DNA of 64,000 nt. It comes from Hirsutella rhossiliensis (lineage: Eukaryota; Ascomycota; Sordariomycetes; Hypocreales; Ophiocordycipitaceae). The translations under genes and the position numbers were made by a program. The stretch's first letter is position 1. Each line of letters begins with the position of its first letter. The notes below the pieces were generated by a model. It was not told where the DNA came from and did no database searches. It saw only the letters and a program-made list of their open reading frames with translations. Shown here piece after piece: positions 32,766 to 43,379 of this stretch. The stretch spans positions 4,464,001-4,528,000 of the forward strand of contig NW_025408667.1 of the NCBI RefSeq assembly GCF_020360975.1, read 5' to 3'.

Positions 32766-34478
32766 ATGACGGCAACGGGAGACCAATCGGTTCCACGCGA
32801 AGAACGGGTCCTGCTCGCCGTCAGGGCCTATCAGCAGGGCCAATTCAAAAGTACCCGCAAGGCTGCGGCCGCATACGACGTCCTCAATCGACAGTATCTG
32901 ATCGACTGCGCGGTGTCATTCGCCGACGCGACGCTCAGATGAACAACCTGAAGTTGACGGCGACGGAAGAGACTGCCCTGGTACAATGGATCTTGTCGAT
33001 GGACGAGCGAGGATGCCGCCGACAGTGGCTTACACTCGTCGGATGGCCAACTTATTGCTTTCCGAGCGAGGCAAAGATCCTGTCGGGGAAAACTGGGTGC
33101 GGAAGTTTGTTGGCCGCCACGGCGAAATCAAGGCAAAGTACTCTCGCCGATACGACTACCAACGAGCCAAATGCGAAGACCCCCAAAAGATCCAAGGATG
33201 GTACGATCGAGTCGCGGCGACGAAACAGAAATGGGGGATTCTTGACGAGGATGTCTATAACTTTGATGAGACGGGGTTTCAAATGGGAGTCGCTGCAACG
33301 GCGAGAGTCCTTACCCGGTCTGACCGGCGAGGTCGGGCAGTACTCACGCAGCCTGGAAATCGAGAATGGGTTACTGTGATCGAGTCTATCAACTGCCAAG
33401 GTTGGGCTTTACCGGCGAAGGTTATCTTCCAGGGCAAGTTACACCAAGCAAGCTGGTACGAATCAGGAGTGCCCGATGACTGGCATATCGCCGTTAGTGA
33501 GAATGGCTGGACTTCCGACGACCTTGCTTTGAATTGGTTAAAGGAAGTCTTTGATCCGAATACACGGCGCCGTACGGTTGGTACGCATCGACTTCTTATT
33601 CTCGACGGGCACGGCAGTCACGTCACGCCGGAATTTGACAAGTACTGTACGGCCAATTCCATCGTAGTACTCAAATGCCTGCACATTCCTCACATCTCTT
33701 GCAGCCTCTTGATGTCGGGTGCTTTTCGCCGTTGAAAACCATATACGGCCGAAAGGTTCAAGAAAATGCTCGCTGGGATCCATCATATCGACAAGCAGGA
33801 CTTCCTTCCCATGTACTTAGACGCTCGCCGACAAGCACTTTCGCCGTCGAATATCCGAAGCGGATTTATGGCAACAGGCCTTTTTCCGTTTGACCCAAAC
33901 AGAGTATTATCGCGGTTACAAGTTCAGGTTGACAAAGTCGGTAACGATCACGGCGACAAGAATACTCCAAGTCCCAACAAGAGCCTGGAAGCAGCCAAGA
34001 CTCCGCATAACGTCAACCAGCTTACCACTCACGCCGAAAGGCTTCTTCAACGCCGGCCACAAAATACAGACTCGCCAGTTTCACAAGCTATCAACCAGCT
34101 TATCAAAGGATGTCAAATGGCCATGCACAGCGCCGCCCTCCTTGCCGACGAAAACCGGCAACTTCGGTCAGAAAACCAGCGGCGAAAGCAGAGAAAGAAC
34201 AGCGCCGTGAATACATTGGCGACGGCGGTACTCTATCGGTTGCAGAGGGCACGGTTAGGATAAAGCAACGGAGAGAAGAAGAAGAAGAGCGGGTTAAGCG
34301 ACGGAGAGTGGAAGAAGAGGAGAGGACTAAGCGCCGGCGAGAGAAGGACGAGCGGGCCAAGCGACGACAAGAAGGAGAAGAGCGGGCCGAGCGACGGCGA
34401 CAAGAGAACGAGGAATGGTTCAAGCTACGGCGAGAAAAGAAGAGAGCGGGTCAAGAAACAGAGAGCAAAGGAAGATGA
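32766..34478 (+). pseudogene. Transposase of a pogo/Fot1-like element, frameshifted
   Basis: The reading starts at ATG 32766 (MTATGDQSVPREERVLLAVRA, helix-turn-helix region KSTRKAAAAYDV). The frame must change near 32881, 33013, 33680, 33765 and 34190 to follow the family. The central part at 32986-33685 is intact and holds ERGKDPVGENWVRKFVGRH (CENP-B-like DNA binding), YNFDETGFQMG (first catalytic Asp) and LILDGHGSHVTPEF (second). HLLQPLDVGCFSPLK (third Asp) sits in another frame. A Glu/Arg-rich tail made of near-repeats (34265-34430) ends the coding part. No in-frame nonsense codon was noticed within these segments; the damage is length changes. Confidence 0.88.
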
Positions 34479-34712
34479 GCGGGCCAAGCGACGGCGGGAA
34501 GAAGGGAGCGGGACCAACGACTTATAGAAGAGCTGAGTGTCCCAAGACAGCGTGCACCACCACGGTGTAGTAAGTGCAGGTCTTTTGAACACACTGCCCG
34601 TACGTGTAATAGATAGTCCTAATCGAGTTACTTGTCTCTTGGAGTAAATATGTCGTGGTATTGTGCTCCGTTTGTCTCGCGTAAGGTGCGGGTCTAGTCG
34701 GTGGGGAATTTT

Positions 34713-34754
34713 TGACCGAGTAGGGGGTCTGACCGGGAAGGGGGTGGATTACGT
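34713..34754 (-). repeat. Right terminal inverted repeat of the pogo-like element
   Basis: Reverse complement of the left repeat over 42 bases, followed directly by the TA duplication. Confidence 0.95.
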
Positions 34755-34788
34755 TAACCAGCAAACAGGTTTGGTTAATCAGCAAACA
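34754..34788. repeat. Short direct repeat at the right flank of the transposon
   Basis: TTAACCAGCAAACA at 34754-34767 and TTAATCAGCAAACA at 34775-34788 differ at one base. The first copy overlaps the TA duplication. They may be flank sequence from the target site or from a neighbouring older element. Confidence 0.6.
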
Positions 34789-35907
34789 AGCAAAGTGGGC
34801 TTACTACTGAGCTGAGGTAAGCTGTTCTGAGTCCTGGCGCAACTATATAGTAGATGCAGCCCGGGAATTACCAAGGAACGGGCGACCAGGCGTCGAGACG
34901 GAGGGTGATAGTGGCTATAAATGCATAGAAGCCGGGTTTTGAGGCTTTTCTCGCGGCGCAGCACGCACATGGGGAAAACCGTCACTTTGAGAGCCGCCTG
35001 CTTCATTCGATGCCGCAAACAAGGCTATTGATTACTGCATCGCCCGGTGGCGAGGACTCGAGGAGGCCTGCCGCTGCCATTGGAGGACCACCCCCCCTGG
35101 ATCATGTCCTGCGCCCCTGTCGCAAGCGCCTCCGGTAGGCAGAATGGTTGGTTATGGCAGCTGTCACCCATATTACGTAGCTACCCGGCTGCACCTCTAG
35201 ATGATGCGTGGTCTCTAAACTTATGGGCCGGACAGGCCTACTCTTCACGATTGTAGGGGACAACGGGTTCAAAGACACGAATCTTCCAGCCGGAACTTCT
35301 TATCGAGTACGGAACAAAGTGTCTCATCCCGCAGGCTCTGTCTTTTGCTGGCTTTGCTTCTTCTCAGACAAAGGAGCGGCCGGAAGCGAGAAATGGCAGC
35401 GAGGACTAACTATGACAGACTAAATTAGGGTGAATCTATCAGGCGATTACGGAGTATTGTGCGCACCAATAATACCCCCGTTTTGCTAGTTTGGCAGCAT
35501 CCGATTGCGTCTGGGGAGCCCGCCTCGAACTCTGCCCGGCGGCGTCACCATTCCGGAGCGCCGCCACGGCAGTTCAGCGCGCTCTGGATGGTTTCTGCCA
35601 AGCTGGTAAAGTACCGCTACACCATGAAAAATAAGGGCACCCCCGGGGATCGGAGATGTTATTAACGCGTATTATAAATCCTTGTCTGCTCTGACAGTTT
35701 CCGTCTACATGTTGTCCCATGGCCGGGCTGTTTCACTCTCTTCTCTTCCCCTCTCAGACTCTCACCCACTCACGATCCCCCTCTCCCATTCTCTGCCTCT
35801 GCCTCTGCCTCGTGGAAACAACCGCCACGATCTGTTACGAGTACGGGTCTGGGCATTGACCCGTCTCGCTTGGTGCTCCAAGGGACCTCCCGGCCGTGAC
35901 GTAAATC
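34789..35907. other. Gene-poor flank of the transposon
   Basis: About 1.1 kb with no supportable gene. Short frames only. The last 200 bp is CT-rich and likely the promoter of the lipase-like gene. Confidence 0.5.
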
Positions 35908-36875
35908 ATGGCCACGCCCGGCCCGAGGGCGGTCAAGACGACCGAGGGCGTCTTGACAACGGCGGATGGACAGGCGCTGTATACAAAGGCCTGGGAGGTC
36001 AGTACAAAAAACCAGATCAACGCCCATGGCTCCTTGTTCATAAAGCTGAACTTGAACAGCCACCTCCAGACGCGGCCAAGGCTCTCCTGGTCTGGCTACA
36101 CGGGTTCAGTGACCACTGCAACACGTTCGGCGACTTCTTCGAGGCCCTGGCGAGCCACGGCATCGCCGTCCACTCGCTGGACCAGAGGGGCTGGGGCCGG
36201 TCGGTGGCGCGGCAGTCGGACAAGGGCCTGACGGGGCCGACGGAGACGGTGCTGTCCGACATGACCGACTTCGTCAGGGCGCTGCCGCAGACGGACCTGC
36301 CGCTCTTCCTCGGCGGGCACAGCATGGGCGGCGCGCAGGCGCTGCTGTGGGCGGCGCGGGGCCCGGCCAAGACGAGGCTGGCCGTTCGCGGCTACGTCGT
36401 CGCGGCGCCCTTTCTCCGCTTCCACCCCAGCATGGCGCCGCCGCGGGTCATTGTCTGGCTGGCGCGCGTGCTGGCGCGCTGGTTGCCCAACCAACAGCTC
36501 TACAACAAGCCGCGCCTCGAGCGCCTGTGCCGCGACGGCGGCGTGCGGCGGGCCATGGCCGACGACCCGCTCCTCCACAACTTGGGCACGCTGCATGGCG
36601 TCGCCGACATGATGCGGCGCGGCGACGAGATTGCCGACGGGCTGCACGACCTGCCGGCGGCCGAGGACGAGGCCACGAGCCTGTGGATCGGCCACGGCAG
36701 CGGCGACCGCATCGTCTGCCCGGACGCCGTCAGGGACTACTTTGCCCGCTCGCGTGTCGAGGACAAGCACCTTCGCACCTACGAGGGCTGCTACCACAAC
36801 CTGCACCAGGAGCCGGGCCGGCACAAGGCTGACTTTGCAAGCGACGTCGTGGCGTGGATCAGCGAGAGAGCGTAG
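35908..36875 (+). CDS. Monoacylglycerol lipase-like alpha/beta hydrolase
   Basis: Two exons (intron 35998-36059) encode 301 residues. The start reads MATPGPRAVKTTEGVLTTAD. The serine-aminopeptidase S33/Hydrolase_4 core has the oxyanion HG motif (LLVWLHGFSDHC), DQRGWGRS, the nucleophile elbow GGHSMGG (Ser118), Asp246 in GDRIVCPDA, and His276 in GCYHNLHQE. This matches monoglyceride lipase (yeast Yju3) in length and layout. Reaction: hydrolysis of monoacylglycerol to glycerol and fatty acid. No signal peptide, so cytosolic or lipid-droplet associated. It lies between the transposon and the nuclease-like genes but shows ordinary GC-rich coding. Confidence 0.92.
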
Positions 36876-37168
36876 GTGTTGATGATGGGCCGGCAATGGG
36901 GTATTTGTAGAAACTAGAATCAAATGTCTTTACCTGCTGAAGGTGGTACTTTTGGGTACAGAGTCGGCTTTTGCCTCCCGTATTGCAGCTGCCAAAGGAG
37001 GGAAAGTAAAGCTGGTGCAGCCGAGGCCCGTGAGGGGGTGCCTTCTTTGCATGAAGCCCTTGCCCCTGTGCCTGCCCGACGCTGTTGCCGACAAATGCAA
37101 ATGTTCATACATACAGAAGACGCATCGCCCAACCAACGAGATGCACAAGCACTCCAGAACTCGTCGCC

Positions 37169-38390
37169 ATGGCCCCACCACCGTACTTCAGCACCGTCAC
37201 CTCTCGAGCCTCCTTCAGAACGCGATTTGCCGACGACCGGGCAAAGACATTGTCGGAGTTGCACCATGCGCCCGCGAGTCAATGGGGACGTGACCATCTT
37301 CTTGCCTATCGCGTTATACGGCGAGGCGCACAGAGCAACATTCTTCCCATCTTGTCGCCGTATAGCCAGCCTATAGATACGCAAGGTCCGACCGAGATCG
37401 AGAAGTTTATCGACGGCCCGACGCCCCTCCAGCTGACTCTAAGCGAGCATTTACTCGTGCACAGCTGCGGCGTCTCCCTCGGCCAAGTTTGGGCAGCAAT
37501 GGCGATGCTCACTGGACCCCGGAACCGCCGCACGTTGGATGACGGGGCTGGTCTTAGTCCAGACGACAGCGACAACGGCGGCGAGTCAAGACCAGAGCGT
37601 GCCGCTCAAAGCACCCGTCAAGACAACTATGCCAACTCCACCACGATGCGGGTTGGCTCTAGCAGCCCCCTGACCGAGAGCTCTCCAGCATCGTCTTCTA
37701 TGGGTTTCGTTGACGTCGAGTCTCACACGCTCCCATCAGCCCCTGAAGACAAGACACTACGGCTTATATCGTGCACCATTCGACACATCTTATACTTTAC
37801 ATCAGCCCAAGAGTCCGAAGCCAAGTCAAGCTTCGCCGAATTCCGCGATGACAAGACGAGGCTGGCTGCATCTATTCCAGGCCTCATACGCGACAAGGTG
37901 GTGGCAATTGACGACGGGGGCCTCTGCCTACGGCAAGATTTCGGGACTGGCGTCTTTAGGGTGAATAAAAACCGTATAGCGATATTAGAGGCCAAAAAAC
38001 GATTCCAGTATATTGAGGACGGCAACCCAATCATCTCAGATGAGTGTTTTGCACAGATGACCTGCCAGGCCCTTGTGGCTCGGTTGGCTGATCCCTTGGA
38101 AGAGCTTGGCGAGAGGTACCGTTTACCATGGCCTCATCCAATGCTTTTATATATCTATCTCGCTAACGTCAAGGAACAATAGTGTCATACTAATCAACGC
38201 CACGCAGCACTATGTTTGCTTTCTCCAATTCGATATAAGTCTAGATTATCTTGACGACCTCAGAGCACCTACGCCTACAACTTTTCTGCATGTCAGCTCG
38301 ACCCACTGGTTTGACCTTTGCTCTAAAAGTGGGCGGAAGCATATGGTTTCAAACATATGTGGCCTGGTGCGTTGGGCAAAACGTGATTAG
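37169..38390 (+). CDS. Lineage-type protein with a PD-(D/E)XK nuclease-like motif
   Basis: Two exons (intron 38116-38182) give 384 residues from ATG 37169; an upstream in-frame start adds 28. The N-terminal half is variable and Ser-rich. The C-terminal half has KTLRLISCTIRHILYF, DKTRLAASIPGLIRDKVVAI, DDGGLCLRQD, then NRIAILEAKKRFQYI (Glu274-Ala-Lys276), and after the intron VILINATQHYVCFLQFDI. A strand with E-x-K following a hydrophobic run, then a helix and an end strand, is the PD-(D/E)XK restriction-like fold pattern. A nuclease role is possible, but many fungal relatives of this type are uncharacterised. No signal peptide. Codon use looks less GC-biased than the flanking genes. Confidence 0.6.
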
Positions 38391-38902
38391 GGGTCGGTAG
38401 TCGGCTTCCTGAGGGCTTCATTTGTGGTCCGGCGTTGCCTCCCACCGTTCATCGATACTTTGGCCCCCGCGGTGTCCCGATTGACGCCATTTGCCCAGCT
38501 TTCTTTTTCGTCGTCGGTGCGGCCGAGAATGCCGAGAGGGAGGGAAATGCTGGCTTGTTGAGACTGGGGGACTGGGGGCCCGCATTCGTACACGTGTACA
38601 TAAATACGAAGAGCTTCACATGTGAGAAAGAGGCTGAAGAGGAAGATGATGATTATGGGCCCAAGCTGTGGGCGCGGGCACGAGCTTCAAGGACTCGTGC
38701 CGCTCAGACTGACTAAGCTAGGCTAGCCCAATCAGGGGCTGGCTGCATGGCTGCACTCAACAGCATGTTACTGTACATGTTACCTATTCTTCTACACGGC
38801 CAAGACGATTTTCCGCTTCCGGGCGCTACGTACTTGGTCAACAATGAACAATGAGTCGCGTCATCAAACCATGACGAACCATCATCGAAACGACTACCAA
38901 GC
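38391..38902. other. Short intergenic region between two lineage-type genes
   Basis: 512 bp between two plus-strand genes. Frames of 93 codons (38435-38716, plus) and 153 codons (38713-39174, minus, overlapping the next gene antisense) are not supported. Confidence 0.45.
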
Positions 38903-39943
38903 ATGTCGGCTTCGAGCCCGAAATCGCTACGCGAGGTCATTCGCCACCACGGTTCCCTCTGCGTGAGCCCTATCCTCTGGACCTCTTCCCTCCTCGACCT
39001 GCTTGGGTGTCGGTTCCAACAAGTCGACGACGAAGCAGCAAGCTTGTCAACCGTCGACGAAACGGCAAACCGGCCTCCCCTAAGCGATGAAGAATATAAG
39101 CAAATAAGTCGTTCCGAGTACTTTGCCCGCTCTCTCACGGGGCCTGGACTTTGGGTTGCGAAAGATGGCGCCATGCAATTTCTGCTCCATTACGATAAGC
39201 AGGGCTGTTTCGAAGAACCTAGGTAAGGATGCCATTATGTGTACTGTATAAGGTGTTGCTTATGACCAATCCTTTCTATGAGCAGTGAAAGTATTGGCTT
39301 CTTCTTCGCGAACCGCCGCGTATATCGATCCCGATGCCTGATATTCACTCCCAACAACCGTGCTGGCCCGGGACCGCAACTATTGGTCGGCTACTTCCAG
39401 TACGGGTTCCTTGAGAAGGCGCGGGTTCGGAAACTTGAAGCTCCTCGAAACCCAGGCCTAGGTGGCAACATCTCCGGCGCGAGACTGTCCCTGAAAAAGT
39501 TGGCCAAGGCGACCCCAGACGAAGCATCTCGAGACCCGTTTTTCGTCTGTCTCTTGCTCTCTCTTGCGCAGCGCCAGGCGCGCAAGTTGGCCTCGCCACA
39601 GCAAACGACTTACACGGTACGTGCCCTCTTCTATATTTCGCTGGCTGCAACTTGCTCATTTTACAAGTCCCGTCTTCTCGTGACGCCGACCCAAAAGCCA
39701 CATCACCGTTACTTTATCTACCTGTACGAAGCCGAAATCACATCCCAGCTTCTCGAGTCGCTTGACAAGCCGACCCAGGCCACGGACCGCACGCCCTGGC
39801 CTACCGTCAAGTTCAAGAGAATACCATTCAAGCCGTTCAAGGACTTCCAAGCGCGACTCATTGCTGAGCTACTGGCTCCCAGTCCCCTAGGGCATGATGA
39901 GGCTCTAGAGGCCAGAGATGGTACGAGCATTGTCAAAGAATAA
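38903..39943 (+). CDS. Uncharacterised fungal protein beside the nuclease-like gene
   Basis: Two exons (intron 39223-39285) encode 325 residues starting MSASSPKSLREVIRHHGSLC. A second, in-frame 51-nt intron is likely at 39617-39667 (donor GTACGT, acceptor ACAAG), because removing it joins QQTTYT to SRLLVTPTQKPHHRYFIYLY; the product would then be 308 residues. The C-terminal part has RDPFFVCLLLSLAQRQARKL, IYLYEAEITSQLLESLDKPT and a conserved-looking PFKPFKDFQARLIAELL. No known domain is recognised with confidence; the FIYLYEAEI strand is reminiscent of an E-x-E/K active-site strand but this is weak. No signal peptide or membrane segment. Confidence 0.6.
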
Positions 39944-40744
39944 ATACACCAGCAGCCCAACTCACGAGAGGCAGCTTAAGGCAGAAGTTGCAAGAGGGCT
40001 GTGACGACTGGACGACAACCGGGATGCGGGCAAGGGCAGCTGCAGAGAGTCTGGTGCCGTGCAGGTTGGTTGGCCACTCCCCGCCTGACTAGTAGATGGG
40101 TAAACTCAGTTGCACATCTCGGTCTGTCATGGCCGGAGCAAAGTCGTGAACGCAGTCTTTAATGGCAAAGAATGGAAGACGGCCCGAGTGTGGGCGTTGA
40201 AGGAGAGGCCGCTTTTGCGCCCGGACGAGGACGTCTATTTTGTCGCCCATTTCAACGACTCGGCCTTTGAACAGCGACCGGCTACTTGCAGATGTATAGT
40301 CTGGGAGCTGGGTAATGGAGTGGGGAGTCTGTCCCTGCATCAACTAGCACCGGTAGAGTCAAGGGAGGCTACAGGGTAGGTCGGGTTCTCGCTTCGGCTC
40401 GTCGGCGCGCCGTTTATCGGGCTAGCAGGGCCGCCAAGTGCTTGAGAAGTCGCCCGGTCCAGAAGACACATCAATGCCGACACTAAAGCGAACCAAGACT
40501 CAAGTACTGCCTGGGCTCCGGTACTTGCGTCCTCTTATCTTGGAAGCGGCAGTCGTTGCCTCGTTGGACTTCGCCTCTCCCCATTATCTTGCAGCCATCA
40601 TCAACCATCCTCGAAGCGGCACGCCCCCCGCTGCCGCCCAAGGAATTGACTGTCTCGGACTTTGACGGGCATCGGCACGTCGCGCTCCCCCCTCGGCGGG
40701 TGCGACGGCGGGCCGACTTCCGACTCCTCCCCCCCCCACCGACG
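39944..40744. other. Intergenic region upstream of the zinc-cluster regulator
   Basis: 801 bp with no supported gene. A 90-codon plus frame at 40110-40379 was considered and not accepted. The in-frame extension from 40556 into the regulator lacks an ATG start before 40745. Confidence 0.5.
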
Positions 40745-42982
40745 ATGAGCCAAATCGACGACGACGTTCAGTTTCACTCCCGCCATGCCTTGGCCTCTCA
40801 ATCGTCGCCCTCGCCCTCGCCCTCGCCCTCGCGTCTCAGCAACAACCCGTCGCCCGCCCAGCATCACCGCCACCACGGCCCCAGAAAGTCGTCGTCGACC
40901 TGCGCCACCTGTCGCGCCCGCAAGGTCCGCTGCAACGGCGCCCGCCCCCGCTGCTCCAACTGCCAGCGCCTCGCCTTCCCCTGCTCCTACGTCGACGCCG
41001 AGTGCTCCTCGGCCCTGCCCCGCCGCCGCGTCAAGCAGGCCTGTCTGAGCTGCCACGGCCGCAAGGCCCGATGCTCCGGCCATCTGCCCGCCTGCGACCG
41101 CTGCCGCGCCCAGGGACTCGACTGCGTCTATCGCCCGGGCAAGCAGCCGGCAACCGTCGCCTCTGCCACGAGCCCCCAGAGCCATGCGAGTCTCGCCGCC
41201 GACAGCCCTCGGCCGCCCCTGGACCCGGAGCCCGAATGTCCCCTGGATGAGCCCTTTGGTGCACTCATAGCCCGCACCTTTGACCTCTTCTTCCGCCATG
41301 TCCACCATATCCCCATGTACTCGTTCCTGCATCGCGCCTCCCTCATGGCCCAGCATGCCGCCGCCAAGGTCGACAAGCCGCTGCTCCTCGCCCTCGTCGG
41401 CATCACCTCGTGCCTCACCGACATGGGCCCCGGCCTCCGCGACTACGGCAACCGCTGCATCGACGACGCCGAGGCCCTCATCTTTGCCGACTACACGCGT
41501 CCCTCCACCTTCAAGGTCCAGGCCCTCGTCTTTATCATCAAGCACCGCATCCTCTCCAACAAGTTCGCCAGCGCCTTTGTCCTCTTCGCCGTCGTCTCGC
41601 GCTTCGCCGCCGCCCTGCGCCTCAACTACGACAGCCCGGGCCTCTGCTTCCTCGCCCAGGAGTCGCGGCGCCGCCTCATGTGGTCCCTGTACTGCATGGA
41701 TTCCGGCGTCTCCAGTGGCCATCGCGACTTTGCCCTCTGGCGCGCCGATAAGATCCACCTCACCTTGCCCTGCAACGAGCGCAACTTTGAGTTTGACCTG
41801 CCGCAGCCGGCAGAGAAGCTCGTGCCCGACCCGGACGAGCCCGAACCCCCGCTGCCCGAGGATGTCGGCAGTCTGGCCCTTCACGTCCGCATCTTCCACA
41901 TCCGCCAGAGGATACTCGAGTTCTCCAAGGACACCCTCGCCAGCCGCAGCGTCACCAACGTCCACCTCCAGTCCACCGTCCTGTCCCTTGACGCCGAGCT
42001 CGACGACTTCGCCAACAGGCTCCCCACCTCTTTCCAGTTCTCGGAAAACTCTCTCCGCCTGCGCGCCTACTCGCCGCGCATATGCGTCTTCGTCATGATC
42101 CACGTCTGGTGGCGCCAGTGCCACTGCGACTTGCATCGCCTGGCCCTGGCCGGCTTCCGCGAGTCGCTGCCCCCGTCCCGGCTGGAGAGCCTCGACACCA
42201 GCTTCATACGCCACTGTCAGCGGCAGTGCCTCGACCACTCCCTCGCCATGGCCAGCATCTTCGTCGCCATGCAGAGGCTGGGCGTCAAGCCCGTCGCCGA
42301 CCTGGACCTGGCCCTGTGCGCGTACCAGTGCGCCCGCATGCTCAAGTACATCTACCTCGTCAACGCCGACGCCTTCGGGCTCACCGCCGAGGCAGTCACC
42401 GACCAGGCAAAGGTCTGCCTGCGGGCCATTGAGCAGTGCTGCAGGGGCCCCGCCGCCGCCGCCATCGCCTCGGAGCTGGCCTCCTGGATCAGCCACGGAA
42501 TCGCCGCCCAGTCGCCGCCCGCCCAGCTCGCCAGCCCGGGCACCTTTAGGCTCAACGGCGGGCCCGTCGGCCACGGCCCCGCCCGCCACCCCGTCCTGAG
42601 GAGCATCGAGCTGTCTGACGACCCGGACGTCGTCTCGGCCACGCGCAGCACCTTTGGTCCCACCCCGGCCAACAGGGCCAGCCGCCTCTCCCTCCCGTCC
42701 GCCGCGGCGTCCGACGCCCTCGAGACGGCGGCGGCGGCAGCACACACGGGCTTCGGCGACGCGGACCACCTCGACGCGCAGAGGCCCCGCACGAGGAGCG
42801 CCGCCGCCGACGACCTGCCGCCCCCCGAGCTGAACAATGCCTACGAGGGCGCCCTCGACGGCCTGGGCCTCGACGGCGGGCTGGACCTTGCGCTGGGCTT
42901 GGATGCTGCTTCGTGGCCGTCGAGTCAGGAGTGGTGGGCGTGGCCCGAGTTTCTGAATGGCGCTGGCATCGGGGGCGTCTGA
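40745..42982 (+). CDS. Transcription factor with two tandem Zn2Cys6 clusters
   Basis: An intronless gene of 745 residues, start MSQIDDDVQFHSRH. Two complete binuclear zinc clusters follow. The first is C53, C56, C63, C70, C73, C80; the second is C100, C103, C110, C117, C120, C127. Both have exact C-x2-C-x6-C-x6-C-x2-C-x6-C spacing. Between them is a basic linker (LPRRRVKQ). Residues about 145-560 form the fungal_trans-type regulatory domain (FDLFFRHVHHIPMYSFLHRA, RRRLMWSLYCMDSG). The C-terminus is Ala/Asp/Leu-rich with acidic patches and may be an activation domain. A single cluster is usual, so the double cluster is distinctive. Target genes are unknown. Confidence 0.92.
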   Translation: MSQIDDDVQFHSRHALASQSSPSPSPSPSRLSNNPSPAQHHRHHGPRKSSSTCATCRARKVRCNGARPRCSNCQRLAFPCSYVDAECSSALPRRRVKQACLSCHGRKARCSGHLPACDRCRAQGLDCVYRPGKQPATVASATSPQSHASLAADSPRPPLDPEPECPLDEPFGALIARTFDLFFRHVHHIPMYSFLHRASLMAQHAAAKVDKPLLLALVGITSCLTDMGPGLRDYGNRCIDDAEALIFADYTRPSTFKVQALVFIIKHRILSNKFASAFVLFAVVSRFAAALRLNYDSPGLCFLAQESRRRLMWSLYCMDSGVSSGHRDFALWRADKIHLTLPCNERNFEFDLPQPAEKLVPDPDEPEPPLPEDVGSLALHVRIFHIRQRILEFSKDTLASRSVTNVHLQSTVLSLDAELDDFANRLPTSFQFSENSLRLRAYSPRICVFVMIHVWWRQCHCDLHRLALAGFRESLPPSRLESLDTSFIRHCQRQCLDHSLAMASIFVAMQRLGVKPVADLDLALCAYQCARMLKYIYLVNADAFGLTAEAVTDQAKVCLRAIEQCCRGPAAAAIASELASWISHGIAAQSPPAQLASPGTFRLNGGPVGHGPARHPVLRSIELSDDPDVVSATRSTFGPTPANRASRLSLPSAAASDALETAAAAAHTGFGDADHLDAQRPRTRSAAADDLPPPELNNAYEGALDGLGLDGGLDLALGLDAASWPSSQEWWAWPEFLNGAGIGGV

Positions 42983-43379
42983 CCGGGGCCATTCTACTTG
43001 CCGAGGGTTTTCGGCGCCCACGTGTGAATCTTCGCCCCCTCGTCATTTGGCACTACCAGGATCGAGGCGCGGAACGGGACTAGGCGCCCGAAGAACACGT
43101 ATGTTCGGAAGAGAGGTAGACAGGGAGAGACAAGCGATGAAAAGGGCCTGGTGCCGGCCGCGTAAAACAGGTTTCATCATCATAATGTCATAGACCTCAG
43201 CGTCGGCCAAGGAGGCGCCGGCTCAGCAAGAGAGCTCCATACCTAGCTCATATAACACCAAGCAACACCATAGAATGTGGGCGCTCGCCCTGTCCGCCCC
43301 TCCCGTCAACACTCGGGCGCGCTCCCGCGCTCCTCCTGGCCATGTGCTCGCCCTTGATCTTGGTCCCCGGCTGGCCGTG
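42983..43379. other. Convergent 3' flanks, no gene seen
   Basis: 397 bp between the stops of the zinc-cluster gene (plus) and the PARP gene (minus). Confidence 0.5.

Larger units (their letters stand above)
32672..34754 (+). mobile_element. Pogo/Fot1-like DNA transposon, decayed
   Basis: A 2,083-bp element bounded by inverted repeats and flanked on both sides by TA (32670-32671, 34755-34756), the target-site duplication of Tc1/mariner and pogo elements. Size, TIR length and transposase type match fungal Fot1-class elements. The transposase frame is broken at about five points, so this copy should not be autonomous as sequenced, although its ends look competent for mobilisation in trans. Confidence 0.93.

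Noticed and set aside
32672..34754. Intact transposase gene with introns
   Set aside because: The frame changes do not coincide with GT-AG pairs of intron size; they fit small insertions or deletions instead.
40110..40379. 90-codon plus frame upstream of the zinc-cluster gene
   Set aside because: Composition is almost protein-like but there is no conserved motif or splice evidence linking it to a gene.
40601..43021. 806-codon open frame on the minus strand
   Set aside because: It is the antisense shadow of the zinc-cluster regulator. GC-rich third positions keep the opposite frame open; its product is Gly/Val/Glu/Arg-rich with no domain.
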